DNA of 64,000 nt from Pseudomonas sp. ANT_H4. Lineage in GTDB: Bacteria > Pseudomonadota > Gammaproteobacteria > Pseudomonadales > Pseudomonadaceae. How positions within the stretch are numbered: position 1 is the first letter of the stretch; each line of letters opens with the position of its first letter. Below the pieces are notes generated by a model. It made no database searches. It saw only the letters and a program-made list of their open reading frames with translations, and was not told where the DNA came from. The translations under genes were made by a program, and so were the position numbers. Location: positions 62,001-126,000 of the forward strand of contig NZ_VOBG01000005.1 of assembly GCF_008369295.1 (NCBI RefSeq), given 5' to 3'. Positions 56,818 to 64,000 of this stretch are shown piece after piece.

Positions 56818-57051
56818 CTACGACTGATGGAGGCGCTGGTTCAGTTCATCCACGGCGATAGCCCAGTCGGCATCTTCACGCAGTTCTTCTTTTAAAAATT
56901 GAGCCTGCTGTGGTGACCAGAACGGTGCGTCGATCAACTTCACGTCTTCAGGCAAGTGATGCTGGCCGATAAAGCTGTCGATCATCTTCGGGGAAGCATC
57001 CAGCCCCAACTGTTCAAACAGGTTTTCAAGGGTATGTGTTGGCGCTTCCAT
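56818..57051 (-). CDS. DUF2789 family protein
   Basis: The 77-residue protein matches DUF2789: THTLENLFEQLGLDAS near 5-20, IDSFIGQHHLPEDVKL near 24-39, APFWSPQQAQFLKEEL near 42-57 and EDADWAIAVDELNQRL near 59-74. ATG at 57051 has GGAGAAC six bases upstream and gives the family length; in-frame codons at 57063 and 57075 add a short tail. Its function is unknown. Confidence 0.82.
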   Translation of the reverse strand: MEAPTHTLENLFEQLGLDASPKMIDSFIGQHHLPEDVKLIDAPFWSPQQAQFLKEELREDADWAIAVDELNQRLHQS

Positions 57052-57135
57052 ATCGTTCTCCATGGGCGAAGTCATCGGTATGCATGGGAGGTTTTGCGCG
57101 CTGGAGAGTTCGATCTGATTATTGCGTCCGGCCAG

Positions 57136-57741
57136 TTACGAGGTCAGCGCCCCTGAGTCGACGGCGTTTTTAAGTGCCTGGGCGGCATCCTTGGCGGCCG
57201 CTGCGGCAGCGTCTACGGTTTTGAACCAACGATCCTTTTCCACCTGGTGAGCAGTGATCGTGGTCAGAGGTGCCTTTGCCCGCATGACAATCACGGCTTG
57301 AAATTCGCCGTCTACTTCCCTGGCTTCGCCATGGATGAAAAATTCGCCTATATCAAATTCCGTCACGTATAGCCTTCCCTTGGAGGTAATTGCGCTGATG
57401 AACCCATGCCGCATGGGGCAAACTTCATTGGACGGGCCAGTATGGCAGTTGTTGTTGGCTGGTGGCGCAGTAAAGTGGTTGATGTGACGAAACGACAACC
57501 CTGGGCACTCAGCACCGTCGGTGCGTACATGAGGGCTTCGAGTTTTTTGGCCAGGGCGAAAGCCTTTGATTCGACCGCTGGACACTTCCAGGATGTGGAA
57601 AAAGTTTCTTCCTGCGGGCACTACCCGATACATGGCTGAATGCAGGCACCCGCCATCGGCGTCCAGGCTGTAGAATACACCGTCATCGATAAATGCTGAG
57701 CCCGCGTGTGAAAGGGCAGAGCGGTGTTGAAGTAGTTGCAT
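57136..57741 (-). CDS. Hypothetical protein, no recognised family
   Basis: The 201-residue protein has no signal peptide or membrane helix. It contains a beta-rich N-terminal half (SAFIDDGVFYSLDADGGC), a Cys/His-bearing middle (NNNCHTGPSNEVCPMRHG, about 110-127) that could bind metal, and an Ala-rich C-terminal helix (about 178-196). ATG at 57741 has AGGAG upstream; the longer frame to 57855 adds a Lys/Thr-rich extension unlike a real N-terminus. Confidence 0.65.
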   Translation of the reverse strand: MQLLQHRSALSHAGSAFIDDGVFYSLDADGGCLHSAMYRVVPAGRNFFHILEVSSGRIKGFRPGQKTRSPHVRTDGAECPGLSFRHINHFTAPPANNNCHTGPSNEVCPMRHGFISAITSKGRLYVTEFDIGEFFIHGEAREVDGEFQAVIVMRAKAPLTTITAHQVEKDRWFKTVDAAAAAAKDAAQALKNAVDSGALTS

Positions 57742-58141
57742 GGTCAGCTCCTGTCGATCGGTGCTGTTGACCCGCTTGCAGTTCTTTCGGGTGGTTTTGA
57801 CCCGTGTTGCTGTTTTAGTATTGCCGTCAGCATCCGACGCCTGGTTCCAGACCAAGGTATTTTCTTTCGTTTTGGCTGTCGGAAAACTACATTTTCAAAT
57901 GGGTTATTCTCTGAAGTTGATCGTCCAGTATTCTCTGGAGGTTGAACTTATGATTTCCTGCAACGCCTGACGACCTTCGCTTAAGGTCCGTCGGGCACGT
58001 CTGCACGGGTCTTGCGGCGCCGTGGTGGGAGTTTTTTTCAGCTTTTTCTGTGTTACATATTTCATGACCGTGCCGTATTGGCCGCTTTTTCGTGCTGCCC
58101 GCTTGGGCAGGTAGCACCTTTTTTGATGTGGGGGCGTTTCC
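57742..58141. other. Intergenic region with a six-codon leader-like frame
   Basis: About 400 bases without a standard gene, more AT-rich than its surroundings. After a strong TGGAGG at 57938 there is ATG ATT TCC TGC AAC GCC TGA (57950-57970), followed by a stem with a small mismatch (GACGACCTT...AAGGTCCGTC) and a T-rich run near 58030. Both are suggestive of a leader but not proof. An overlapping minus frame to 58246 is rejected. Confidence 0.4.
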
Positions 58142-58612
58142 TTGGCAGTCAGTAATCTGGATATGCACGCATTGTTCGTGTTGGGTGATTTGCGCGCAAA
58201 GTTGGTCAAACAGTTTCAATCCCGTTTTGTCTACATCACTGAACAAACGCCTGAAGGCATTTACATCGCCGAAGTCGATACAGAGGCAGCGATGGTGGTA
58301 GACGACAAACAGCGACTAGAACTCAAGGTGGGTGATCATTTTCGTGCAGCTGTATTGCCGAGCCGTGAAGGTGGCAAGTTCGAACTCAAGTTCCGCGATA
58401 TCAAGTTGACTGTGTATGGGCTGGGCGACTATGCGTTTGTTTCCTCGGCTGAAGGCCAGGGCATTGTGTTCAAGGAAGGTCACAACGTGATGCTGGTCTT
58501 CGCTGCCAACGAACAGCTGCAGGAAGGTTTGACCAAAACCCTGAAAGCCGTGACCGGCAAGGCTGCCAAGTGGCGCAAGGGTGAACTCGTGACCTTCAAG
58601 GCCAGCGAGTAA
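58142..58612 (+). CDS. Conserved-type hypothetical protein
   Basis: The 156-residue protein has no signal or membrane segment; it has a beta-rich middle (FVYITEQTPEGIYIAEVDTE near 29-48, LELKVGDHFRAAVL near 60-73) and a basic C-terminus. I do not recognise the family. The start is either TTG at 58142 (GTGGGGG upstream) or ATG at 58163. It overlaps the next small gene by one base (TAATG), so they are translated together. Confidence 0.65.
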   Translation: MAVSNLDMHALFVLGDLRAKLVKQFQSRFVYITEQTPEGIYIAEVDTEAAMVVDDKQRLELKVGDHFRAAVLPSREGGKFELKFRDIKLTVYGLGDYAFVSSAEGQGIVFKEGHNVMLVFAANEQLQEGLTKTLKAVTGKAAKWRKGELVTFKASE

Positions 58613-58809
58613 TGAGCCTGGACCGGGCGCAATTTCACCAGCAGCACTTGTCGGACTCCCAGGCGAAGGCGGCCGAGTTGTTTGCCCGCAAGGGTGATTT
58701 GCAGGGTGCCTGGTTGAACTGGGTGGCCAGCCAGTTGTACGAACTACGTCCCGCCGAGTACGCCAGCATGGTGCGCCGAGAGTTGCAGCATTTGCATAAT
58801 CTGCCGTAA
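58612..58809 (+). CDS. Small hypothetical protein coupled to the preceding gene
   Basis: The 65-residue helical protein starts MSLDRAQFHQQHLSDSQAKA and has AGAWLNW-like aromatic residues (ARKGDLQGAWLNWVASQLYE near 25-44). Its ATG overlaps the upstream stop (TAATG), a mark of translational coupling and so of a functional pair. No family recognised. Confidence 0.65.
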   Translation: MSLDRAQFHQQHLSDSQAKAAELFARKGDLQGAWLNWVASQLYELRPAEYASMVRRELQHLHNLP

Positions 58810-58935
58810 AGGCAAGCGACCTGCCTTGTTCATCGAAACCTCTACTACAGTTGAGTTGACTTAAGTATTCAGAGGCTTCGCGGTGTTACAGCAAAGCCAT
58901 CCGCTATCGCTGTGTAAAACACGAGGTGCAAAGGC

Positions 58936-59952
58936 ATGAAAGCAATTCGAGCGCTGTTGGCGGCTTCCCTGACGACTCTGAGCCTGTCGGTGGCGTCGCT
59001 GCCGGTGTCGGCCTCCCAGGCGCCGATCCATTTTGCTGACCTGAACTGGGAAAGTGGCAGCTTGATCACTGAGGTGCTGCGATTTATCGTCGAAAAGGGC
59101 TATGACTTGCCCACCGATACTTTGCCCGGCACCACTATTACCCTGGAAACCGCCCTGGCGAAAAACGATATCCAGGTGATCGGTGAAGAATGGGCAGGAC
59201 GTAGCCCGGTGTGGGTCAAGGCCGAGGCTGAAGGCAAAGTGGCCGGCCTGGGCGACACCGTCAAAGGTGCCACCGAAGGCTGGTGGGTGCCGGAGTACGT
59301 GGTCAAGGGTGACCCGGCCAAGGGCATCAAACCCCTGGCGCCGCAGTTGCGCAGCGTAACGGACCTGGCGCGCTACAAGGACGTGTTCAAGGACCCGGAA
59401 GCACCGACCAAGGGCCGTTTCCTCAATAGCCCCATCGGCTGGACCTCGGAAGTGGTCAACAAACAGAAACTCAAGGCCTATGGGCTGGACGATAGTTATG
59501 TGAACTTTCGCAGTGGTTCGGGCGCGGCGCTGGATGCCGAGATTGCCTCGTCGATCCGTCGCGGCAAGCCGATCCTGTTTTACTACTGGTCGCCCACGCC
59601 GCTGATTGGGCGCTTCAAGCTGGTCCAACTGGAAGAGCCACCGTTTGACGCCGAGGCCTGGAAGACCCTGACCGATGCCGATAACCCCAATCCGAAACCG
59701 ACTCGCTCTCTGGCATCCAAGTTGAGCATTGGTGTGTCGACGCCGTTCCAGCAGCAGTACCCGCAGATCTGCGAGTTTTTCGCCAAGGTCGACTTTCCGA
59801 TTGAACCACTGAACAAGGCGCTGGCCGAGATGAGCGAGAGGCACACGCCGCCCCGTGAAGTGGCGCAGGCGTTCCTCAAGTCGCACCCAGAGGTCTGGAA
59901 AGCCTGGTTGACCGAGGATGTGGCGCAGAAGGTCGAGGCCAGTCTGAAATGA
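58936..59952 (+). CDS. Glycine-betaine-type ABC transporter substrate-binding protein
   Basis: The 338-residue protein has a signal peptide (about 1-26, ending VSA) and an OpuAC/ProX fold: HFADLNWESGSLITEV near 32-47, WAGRSPVWVKAEAEG near 86-100, EGWWVPEYVV near 115-124 and YYWSPTPLIGRF near 216-227, whose Trp/Tyr residues would form the aromatic box for a quaternary amine. No permease or ATPase gene adjoins, so it serves a transporter encoded elsewhere. An intrinsic terminator follows. Confidence 0.85.
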   Translation: MKAIRALLAASLTTLSLSVASLPVSASQAPIHFADLNWESGSLITEVLRFIVEKGYDLPTDTLPGTTITLETALAKNDIQVIGEEWAGRSPVWVKAEAEGKVAGLGDTVKGATEGWWVPEYVVKGDPAKGIKPLAPQLRSVTDLARYKDVFKDPEAPTKGRFLNSPIGWTSEVVNKQKLKAYGLDDSYVNFRSGSGAALDAEIASSIRRGKPILFYYWSPTPLIGRFKLVQLEEPPFDAEAWKTLTDADNPNPKPTRSLASKLSIGVSTPFQQQYPQICEFFAKVDFPIEPLNKALAEMSERHTPPREVAQAFLKSHPEVWKAWLTEDVAQKVEASLK

Positions 59953-59957
59953 CATCT

Positions 59958-60000
59958 AGAGATCGTCCCCACAGCGTGGGAACGATCTCTATTTTTTTTA
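59958..60000 (+). terminator. Intrinsic terminator after the betaine-binding protein gene
   Basis: AGAGATCGTCCCCA-CAGCG-TGGGAACGATCTCT (one mismatch in a 14-bp stem), then ATTTTTTTTA. It starts 5 bases after the gene. It also stops just before the end of the convergent TonB receptor gene and could work in both directions. Confidence 0.88.
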
Positions 60001-62123
60001 GAATCGCGTTTGCACCGCTACCTCAAATGTCCTCGGTGACCCCAAGTAATACGCCGGCGACACATGAGCAAACTGGGCATACACCTCATTGGTCAGGTTA
60101 CGTACCCGGCCAGTCACGGAGGTGTGCCGGTCCACTTTGTAAGTCAAAAACGACCCGAACAAGGTATACGCCGGCATCGTCATCGTATTGGCATTGTCGG
60201 CATACACCGACGCCACATACCGCGCATCCACCCCCCTTGCCAATCCGGTGCAAAGTCATAGGTCAGCCACACATTGCCCACCCGCTTCGGCACGTTGGTT
60301 GGCGTATTGCCCTTGCGCGACACTACTGCGCCGCTGGCGATTTTTTCATTGAAATCGTCGTACTTGGCATCAACCCAGGCGAAGTTGCCCTCGGCCAACA
60401 GCTTGGGAGTAATCCGCAAGGAACTGGCCAATTCGATACCCTTGGACGACTGCGCGCCCACCGCAATGCTGTTGGTCGAGTCCTGCGGATCAGTCACGGC
60501 GAAGTCCTTGCGCTCGATCTTGTAGGCGGCAACAGTGGCGGAGCCCCGGCCGTCGAGGTAGTCAAACTTGCTGCCCACTTCCCATTGCTTGCCGGTAGAC
60601 ACGTCGAACACCTGGGTGGTGGTCGACGGCTGTTCGGCGGCGGTGCTGTATTGCACGTAGACATTGGCCGATGGAATGAACTGGTAGGTCAGGCCGATGC
60701 GGCCGGTCACGGGTTCCCAGCGGCGCTTGAAGTGCCGCGGGCTGGTCGTCGTCGCCACCCGATGATTGGTGACATCCAGGTCAATGGCGTCGTAGCGCAG
60801 GCCAGTCAGCAGTGACAACTTGTCGGTCAGCCCCAGGCGGTTTTCCACGAACAGCGCCTTGGTGGTCACTTCGGTGGTCTTGTCCTTGATAAAACCGGGC
60901 CGGGTGCCGGGAATGTCGTAGAAGTGCCCTGGATCGTAGTTGTTCGGGTCCACGCTGCTCTTGCCCGACACGTTCAGCGGGTTGTTGGTGGTGCTGTTGA
61001 CCTTGTACTCGAAACCTCCGGACCAGGTGGTCGCCAGGCCGAAGAACGTATCTTCATGGCGCAGCTCGAACTGGTTGCCGTCCTGTTCGCCCTGATGGCG
61101 CACCTGATACGCCGTGGAGCGGTTTACCGCGCTGTTATCGGCGTTGTACTGGTACGTCTCCAGGTTGCGGTAGTCGCGCTGGCTTTCCAGGTGATAAAGG
61201 GTGTTACGCAGGCTGGTGCTGTCGTTGATCCGGTAGTCGATGATCGACCGCGCCCAGATTGTCCGTTGCTCGTAGCGACCGTCCGCCACGTTGTAGTTGT
61301 TGAAGCGGTTGTGTTTGTCGATCTTCAACTCGCCGGCCTTGGGATTGAGTACCGGCGTGCCCCAGTAGGGGCTGTCTTCGTGTTCGTCCTGGTATTCCAG
61401 GGCCAGGGTGTGGGACAGGTTGGGCGTCAGGTCGCTGAGCAGGGAAAACGCCACGCTCCAGGCGTCGCGCTGCTGGCGGTCGATGTAGGTGTGGTTGGTG
61501 TTGCGACTTACATCCAGGCGCGCGTAGTGCTGCACCTCGGCGCCGGGTTCGGTGAGGGCGTGATTGAGGCCCAGGGCCAGGCCAGTGGTGTCATAGCTGC
61601 CATAGCTGATCCGGCCTTCGACGACCTGTTCTTCGCGGGTGGCCAGTTTGGTCACGTAGTTCAGCGAACCGCCCACGGAGCCGGCACCGTTGATCAGCGA
61701 GGAGGGGCCCCCCACCAGTTCCACCCGGTCGTAAATCCACACGTCCACCGGCCGCGCCAGGCCGCTGGCGACGTTGATGCCATTGAACATCTGGGTGATC
61801 TGGCTGCTGGTGAAGCCCCGATAGGAGATAAACCCGCCAAACCCCGGCGGTGCGCTGGCATTGACGCCTGGCAGGGAATTGGCGGCGTCCTGGAAGGTCT
61901 TGGCGCCTCGGCGCTCGATATCGTTGCGGTTGGCAATGCTGATGGAGGCCGGGGTTTCCCGCACGCTCAATCCCAGGCGCGAAGCCATGCCGCTGGATTG
62001 ATCCAGGGCCAGGCCCGGCTCGGCGGCTTGTTCGCCATCAATGGTGGTGGACGCCAGTTCAATGGCCCAGGCGCTGACAGGCAGGCAGCCGAACAGGCTC
62101 GCCAACAGAGGTAAATGTTTCAT
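59998..62123 (-). pseudogene. TonB-dependent receptor, frameshifted near the C-terminus
   Basis: Restored, the gene would encode about 708 residues: signal peptide (about 1-20, ending AWA), plug domain (SIANRNDIERRGAKTFQDAA near 60-79) and a 22-strand barrel ending in F. The minus-strand frame from 62123 runs to QGG then shifts; the true continuation (ARYVASVYADNANTMTMPAY onwards) is in another frame. The break is at a six-G tract (60231-60236 on the plus strand as C) where seven would restore the frame. Near DUF2946, it is probably a siderophore or copper receptor. It is either a pseudogene, a phase-variable gene or a sequence error. Confidence 0.82.
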
Positions 62124-62216
62124 CGGTAAATCCTGAAAAGCTTGGCTTGAAAGCAACGCACAAGGACACGCTCTCCGGTGGGAGGTCATGTTCTGTGCAG
62201 ATCAAAAAGCGAAGAA

Positions 62217-62606
62217 TCAGACGAAGGCGGGCGGGGCGCGCGGATTAGCCGCAGGCCAGGTAAAGCGGGAAGGGCTGTCGGCGCTGGCAACAACCCCGGC
62301 CGGCGGGGCCTGAGGCTGCGGCATGACTGCGACATTGAGGCTGGAGTTGAGCGCCGGGCCCATGCCGCCGCTGGAGCACAGCGGGCAGCCAAAAGCCTTG
62401 GACAGGGTTGGCAGGGATTCATCGGTGGAGCTTGCAGGCGCGGGCGACTGGGTGCGCGGGTCGACCGTACAGAACTGGCCGCCAATACCATTTAGCTGCA
62501 TGCCGACCATTTGCCCATGGCCGATGCTGCAGGCGAACACATTGAACAGGACGCAGCAATAGAGCATCCAGGCAATGAGTGAACGGTCGGTACGGGCGAG
62601 TTTCAT
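62217..62606 (-). CDS. DUF2946 family protein
   Basis: The 129-residue protein has one N-terminal hydrophobic segment (about 8-28) and the DUF2946 pattern: FNVFACSIGHGQMVGMQLNG near 20-39 and CPLCSSGG near 78-85. DUF2946 genes are often found next to TonB-dependent copper receptors, and its Cys/His/Met residues fit metal handling. It lies 94 bases upstream of the TonB receptor gene on the same strand. ATG at 62606 is used; an in-frame start at 62648 is not supported. Confidence 0.8.
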   Translation of the reverse strand: MKLARTDRSLIAWMLYCCVLFNVFACSIGHGQMVGMQLNGIGGQFCTVDPRTQSPAPASSTDESLPTLSKAFGCPLCSSGGMGPALNSSLNVAVMPQPQAPPAGVVASADSPSRFTWPAANPRAPPAFV

Positions 62607-62699
62607 GGGGCGGCACTTTATCACCAGCTGTCGACGAAATACCCACAAAAAATCTCAGGAGGACTATCCTATTTCGAACTTTTTAGGGGATATCCAGCC

Positions 62700-63137
62700 A
62701 TGAGCTTTTTCGTTGCGCGGTGGGTTGTCGGGATTTTTACCTTTATCAGTATGGTGCATGTGTACTGGGCGGCCGGTGGCAAGCTGGGGAGTGCGGCAGC
62801 TATACCGCAGCTGCCCGCAGAGTTCTCCAGGGGACCGCGTCCGGCCTTCAAACTCACTGCACTGGGGGCGTTGTTGGTGGCCGCCGGGCTGGTGTTGATT
62901 GCGGTGTTGGTGTGTTTGCGGGCGGGGCTGTATTTTGATCCGATCAGCCATAAGGCCTTGCAATGGGGGATCAGTGGCGTTGCCGTGATCATGTTTGCCC
63001 GGGCGATTGGCGATTCGGAGTTAGTAGGTTTTTTCAAAACGGTAGGTGGGTCGCGGTTTGCTCGCCTGGATACGTTTTTTTATTCGCCGCTGTGTTTGGT
63101 GTTGGGGGTGGGGCTGTTGGTTGTAGCTTGGAATTAG
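62700..63137 (+). CDS. DUF3995 family membrane protein
   Basis: The 145-residue protein has four predicted membrane helices (about 5-24, 52-74, 86-103, 124-143) and the DUF3995 signature HVYWAAGGKLGS near 20-31. It is an inner-membrane protein of unknown role. ATG at 62700 is preceded by a weak site (GGGGATATCCAGCC). It is followed by the long repeat copy. Confidence 0.78.
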   Translation: MSFFVARWVVGIFTFISMVHVYWAAGGKLGSAAAIPQLPAEFSRGPRPAFKLTALGALLVAAGLVLIAVLVCLRAGLYFDPISHKALQWGISGVAVIMFARAIGDSELVGFFKTVGGSRFARLDTFFYSPLCLVLGVGLLVVAWN

Positions 63138-63472
63138 GGGGCTGACAGCCAGGAAGCCCGCGTTATAGTTAACGACCATCGCGAGCAAGCTCGCTCCAGG
63201 TGGCAGTAGATCCGCTCTTGCTTCTCACCACTCAGGTCGGCTACCAGGCCGCCGTGCTTTTGCTTTTGATCTTGATCTTGATCTAAGGCGCCCCGTTAAC
63301 CACGATGCCGGAGAGAGGGCATGCCGAGCCTAAGCGAGGCACCAAGTGGTGGGGCAAGAGCGCTTTGGTTACTTTGCCGCTTTTGCAAAGTGACACGCCG
63401 TAAGGGCGTAACCCTAATCCGCCCTGACTAAAATAACGGATATATACCCAGTAAAACCAAAAAAACCGCCCA
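63138..63472. other. Intergenic region occupied by the long repeat
   Basis: No gene. Almost all of it (63161-63450) is the inverted second copy of the dispersed repeat also seen at 34884-35275, including a single REP (GACCATCGCGAGCAAGCTCG at 63173). Confidence 0.75.
63161..63450. repeat. Long dispersed repeat, copy 2 (inverted)
   Basis: Contains, in inverse orientation, the blocks of the first copy: CGACCATCGCGAGCAAGCTC (REP), TACCAGGCCGCCGTGCTTTT, CTTTGCCGCTTTTGCAAAG, GTGACACGCCGTAAGGGCGT and CCTGACTAAAATAACGG. It lacks an internal segment of about 100 bases found in copy 1. Confidence 0.85.
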
Positions 63473-63841
63473 TCACCCCCCATTCTCAGAACTGCGACTA
63501 CTCACCTCGGCCGGCACATCATCCCCCGCCATCCGCTTGCGAAACAACGCTGTACGCGCCAGCAACAGCGTCGTCACCGGCACCGTGATCGATAGTAAAA
63601 TCGGAATCAACCAGCCATGAAGCACCGGCCCGGACTTGAGCGCCGAAAAGTAAATGATCGAGGCCAGCGCCACACACCAGGCCCCCAGCGTTGAAGCCAG
63701 CGCCGGCGGGTGCATGCGCTGGAAAAAATCTTTCATCCGCACCAGCCCAATCGCACCAATTAGCGCAAACAGACTACTGAGTACCAATAAGATCGCCACC
63801 AGGATCTCGACCCACAGCGGCAGCGCGTCCACATTGATCAT
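63473..63841 (-). CDS. Multisubunit cation/proton antiporter subunit G (MnhG/PhaG)
   Basis: The 122-residue protein has three helices and the MnhG pattern: VLSSLFALIGAIGLVRMKDF near 20-39, FQRMHPPALASTLGAWCVAL near 39-58, and a third hydrophobic segment near 80-97. It forms part of the Mrp/Mnh/Pha Na+(K+)/H+ antiporter in the inner membrane. Its ATG overlaps the stop of the subunit F gene (ATGA). It is the last gene of that operon here. Confidence 0.88.
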   Translation of the reverse strand: MINVDALPLWVEILVAILLVLSSLFALIGAIGLVRMKDFFQRMHPPALASTLGAWCVALASIIYFSALKSGPVLHGWLIPILLSITVPVTTLLLARTALFRKRMAGDDVPAEVSSRSSENGG

Positions 63842-64000
63842 TCAATCACCTCGCCACGCAGCAGGAATTTCGCCAGGGCAAACGAACCCACAAAGCCAAA
63901 CAGTGCAATCAGCAGCGCCGCCTCGAAGTAAGTGTCACTGGCATAGCGAATGCCCAGCACCAGCATCATCAGCATCGCCAGGATGTACAGATAATCCAGC
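63838..64000 (-). CDS. Multisubunit cation/proton antiporter subunit F (MnhF/PhaF), 5' end outside the window
   Basis: The last 53 residues are readable on the minus strand: LDYLYILAMLMMLVLGIRYA, then SDTYFEAALLIALFGFVGSF, then ALAKFLLRGEVIE and stop TGA at 63840-63838. This is the C-terminal membrane part of MnhF (PhaF). The gene continues beyond position 64000. It overlaps the start of subunit G. Confidence 0.8.
   Translation of the reverse strand, partial: LDYLYILAMLMMLVLGIRYASDTYFEAALLIALFGFVGSFALAKFLLRGEVIE

Noticed and set aside
57887..58246. Minus-strand frame between the hypothetical genes
   Set aside because: Overlaps the start of a better-supported plus-strand gene and has no recognisable domain or ribosome site.
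60924..62114. Plus-strand frame opposite the TonB receptor
   Set aside because: Gly/Val/Ala-rich shadow of the receptor reading frame with no ribosome site or domain.

Overview
The window looks like a chromosomal segment of a Pseudomonas of the fluorescens group. The signs are the pyoverdine maturation and export genes with PvdS-type promoters, the Pseudomonas-style repeats (GTAGGAGCGAGCTTGCTCGC family), small Pseudomonas-type orphan proteins and a uniformly high GC content. I saw no rRNA, tRNA, CRISPR array, prophage or intact IS element. All calls come from reading the sequence and recognising families; no database search was run.

Region by region. (1) 1-11.1 kb, pyoverdine: pvdM-pvdO (minus), divergent pvdP, efflux operon pvdR-pvdT-opmQ (minus), sigma factor fpvI and pvdA (plus). 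Four transcription units carry an exact TAAAT-N16-CGT iron-starvation box (before pvdM, pvdP, pvdR and pvdA), and a Fur-box-like site precedes fpvI. No fpvR-type anti-sigma gene lies beside fpvI. (2) 11.2-15.1 kb, magnesium: a long leader, an MgtA-type P-type ATPase and MgtC. (3) 15.4-17.7 kb: a BvgA/EvgA-like response regulator followed by a protein that resembles only the periplasmic arm of BvgS/EvgS, with no kinase. (4) 18-22.6 kb: histidine phosphatase, cobF, an esterase, a periplasmic protein and a Kef-type antiporter. (5) 22.9-29.3 kb: HigBA-like toxin-antitoxin pair, a hydrolase fused to a YaaW-like domain, an NRAMP transporter, a LysR regulator, two small DMT proteins, a 56-residue metallothionein and a small orphan. 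(6) 29.5-34.8 kb: nucleoside uptake (NUP and Tsx under a PurR-like palindrome), then the ruin of a polyol locus (intact AraC regulator, broken binding protein, intact sorbitol-type dehydrogenase), and an SRPBCC protein.

(7) 35.3-37.4 kb: an OmpR-type two-component system. (8) 37.5-54 kb: a full myo-inositol regulon, with RpiR-type iolR divergent from iolC-E-B-A-I-D-G-H plus a second Gfo/Idh oxidoreductase and an inositol ABC transporter. Two matching 16-bp palindromes containing GGAA-N6-TTCC precede iolC and the transporter and probably bind IolR. (9) 54.3-60 kb: a DksA-like protein with only two of four zinc cysteines, a chemoreceptor with a C-terminal sensory region, several small orphans and a glycine-betaine-type binding protein. 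(10) 60-64 kb: a TonB receptor frameshifted in a G tract, DUF2946, DUF3995, and the end of a multisubunit cation/proton antiporter operon (subunit G and partial F).

The most notable signals are the fused hydrolase/YaaW protein, the kinase-less BvgS-like protein beside an orphan regulator with an inverted repeat upstream, the decayed polyol locus, the TonB receptor frameshift, the candidate Pro/Arg-rich leader peptide before mgtA, and a pair of long inverted repeats 28 kb apart that bracket the inositol region.
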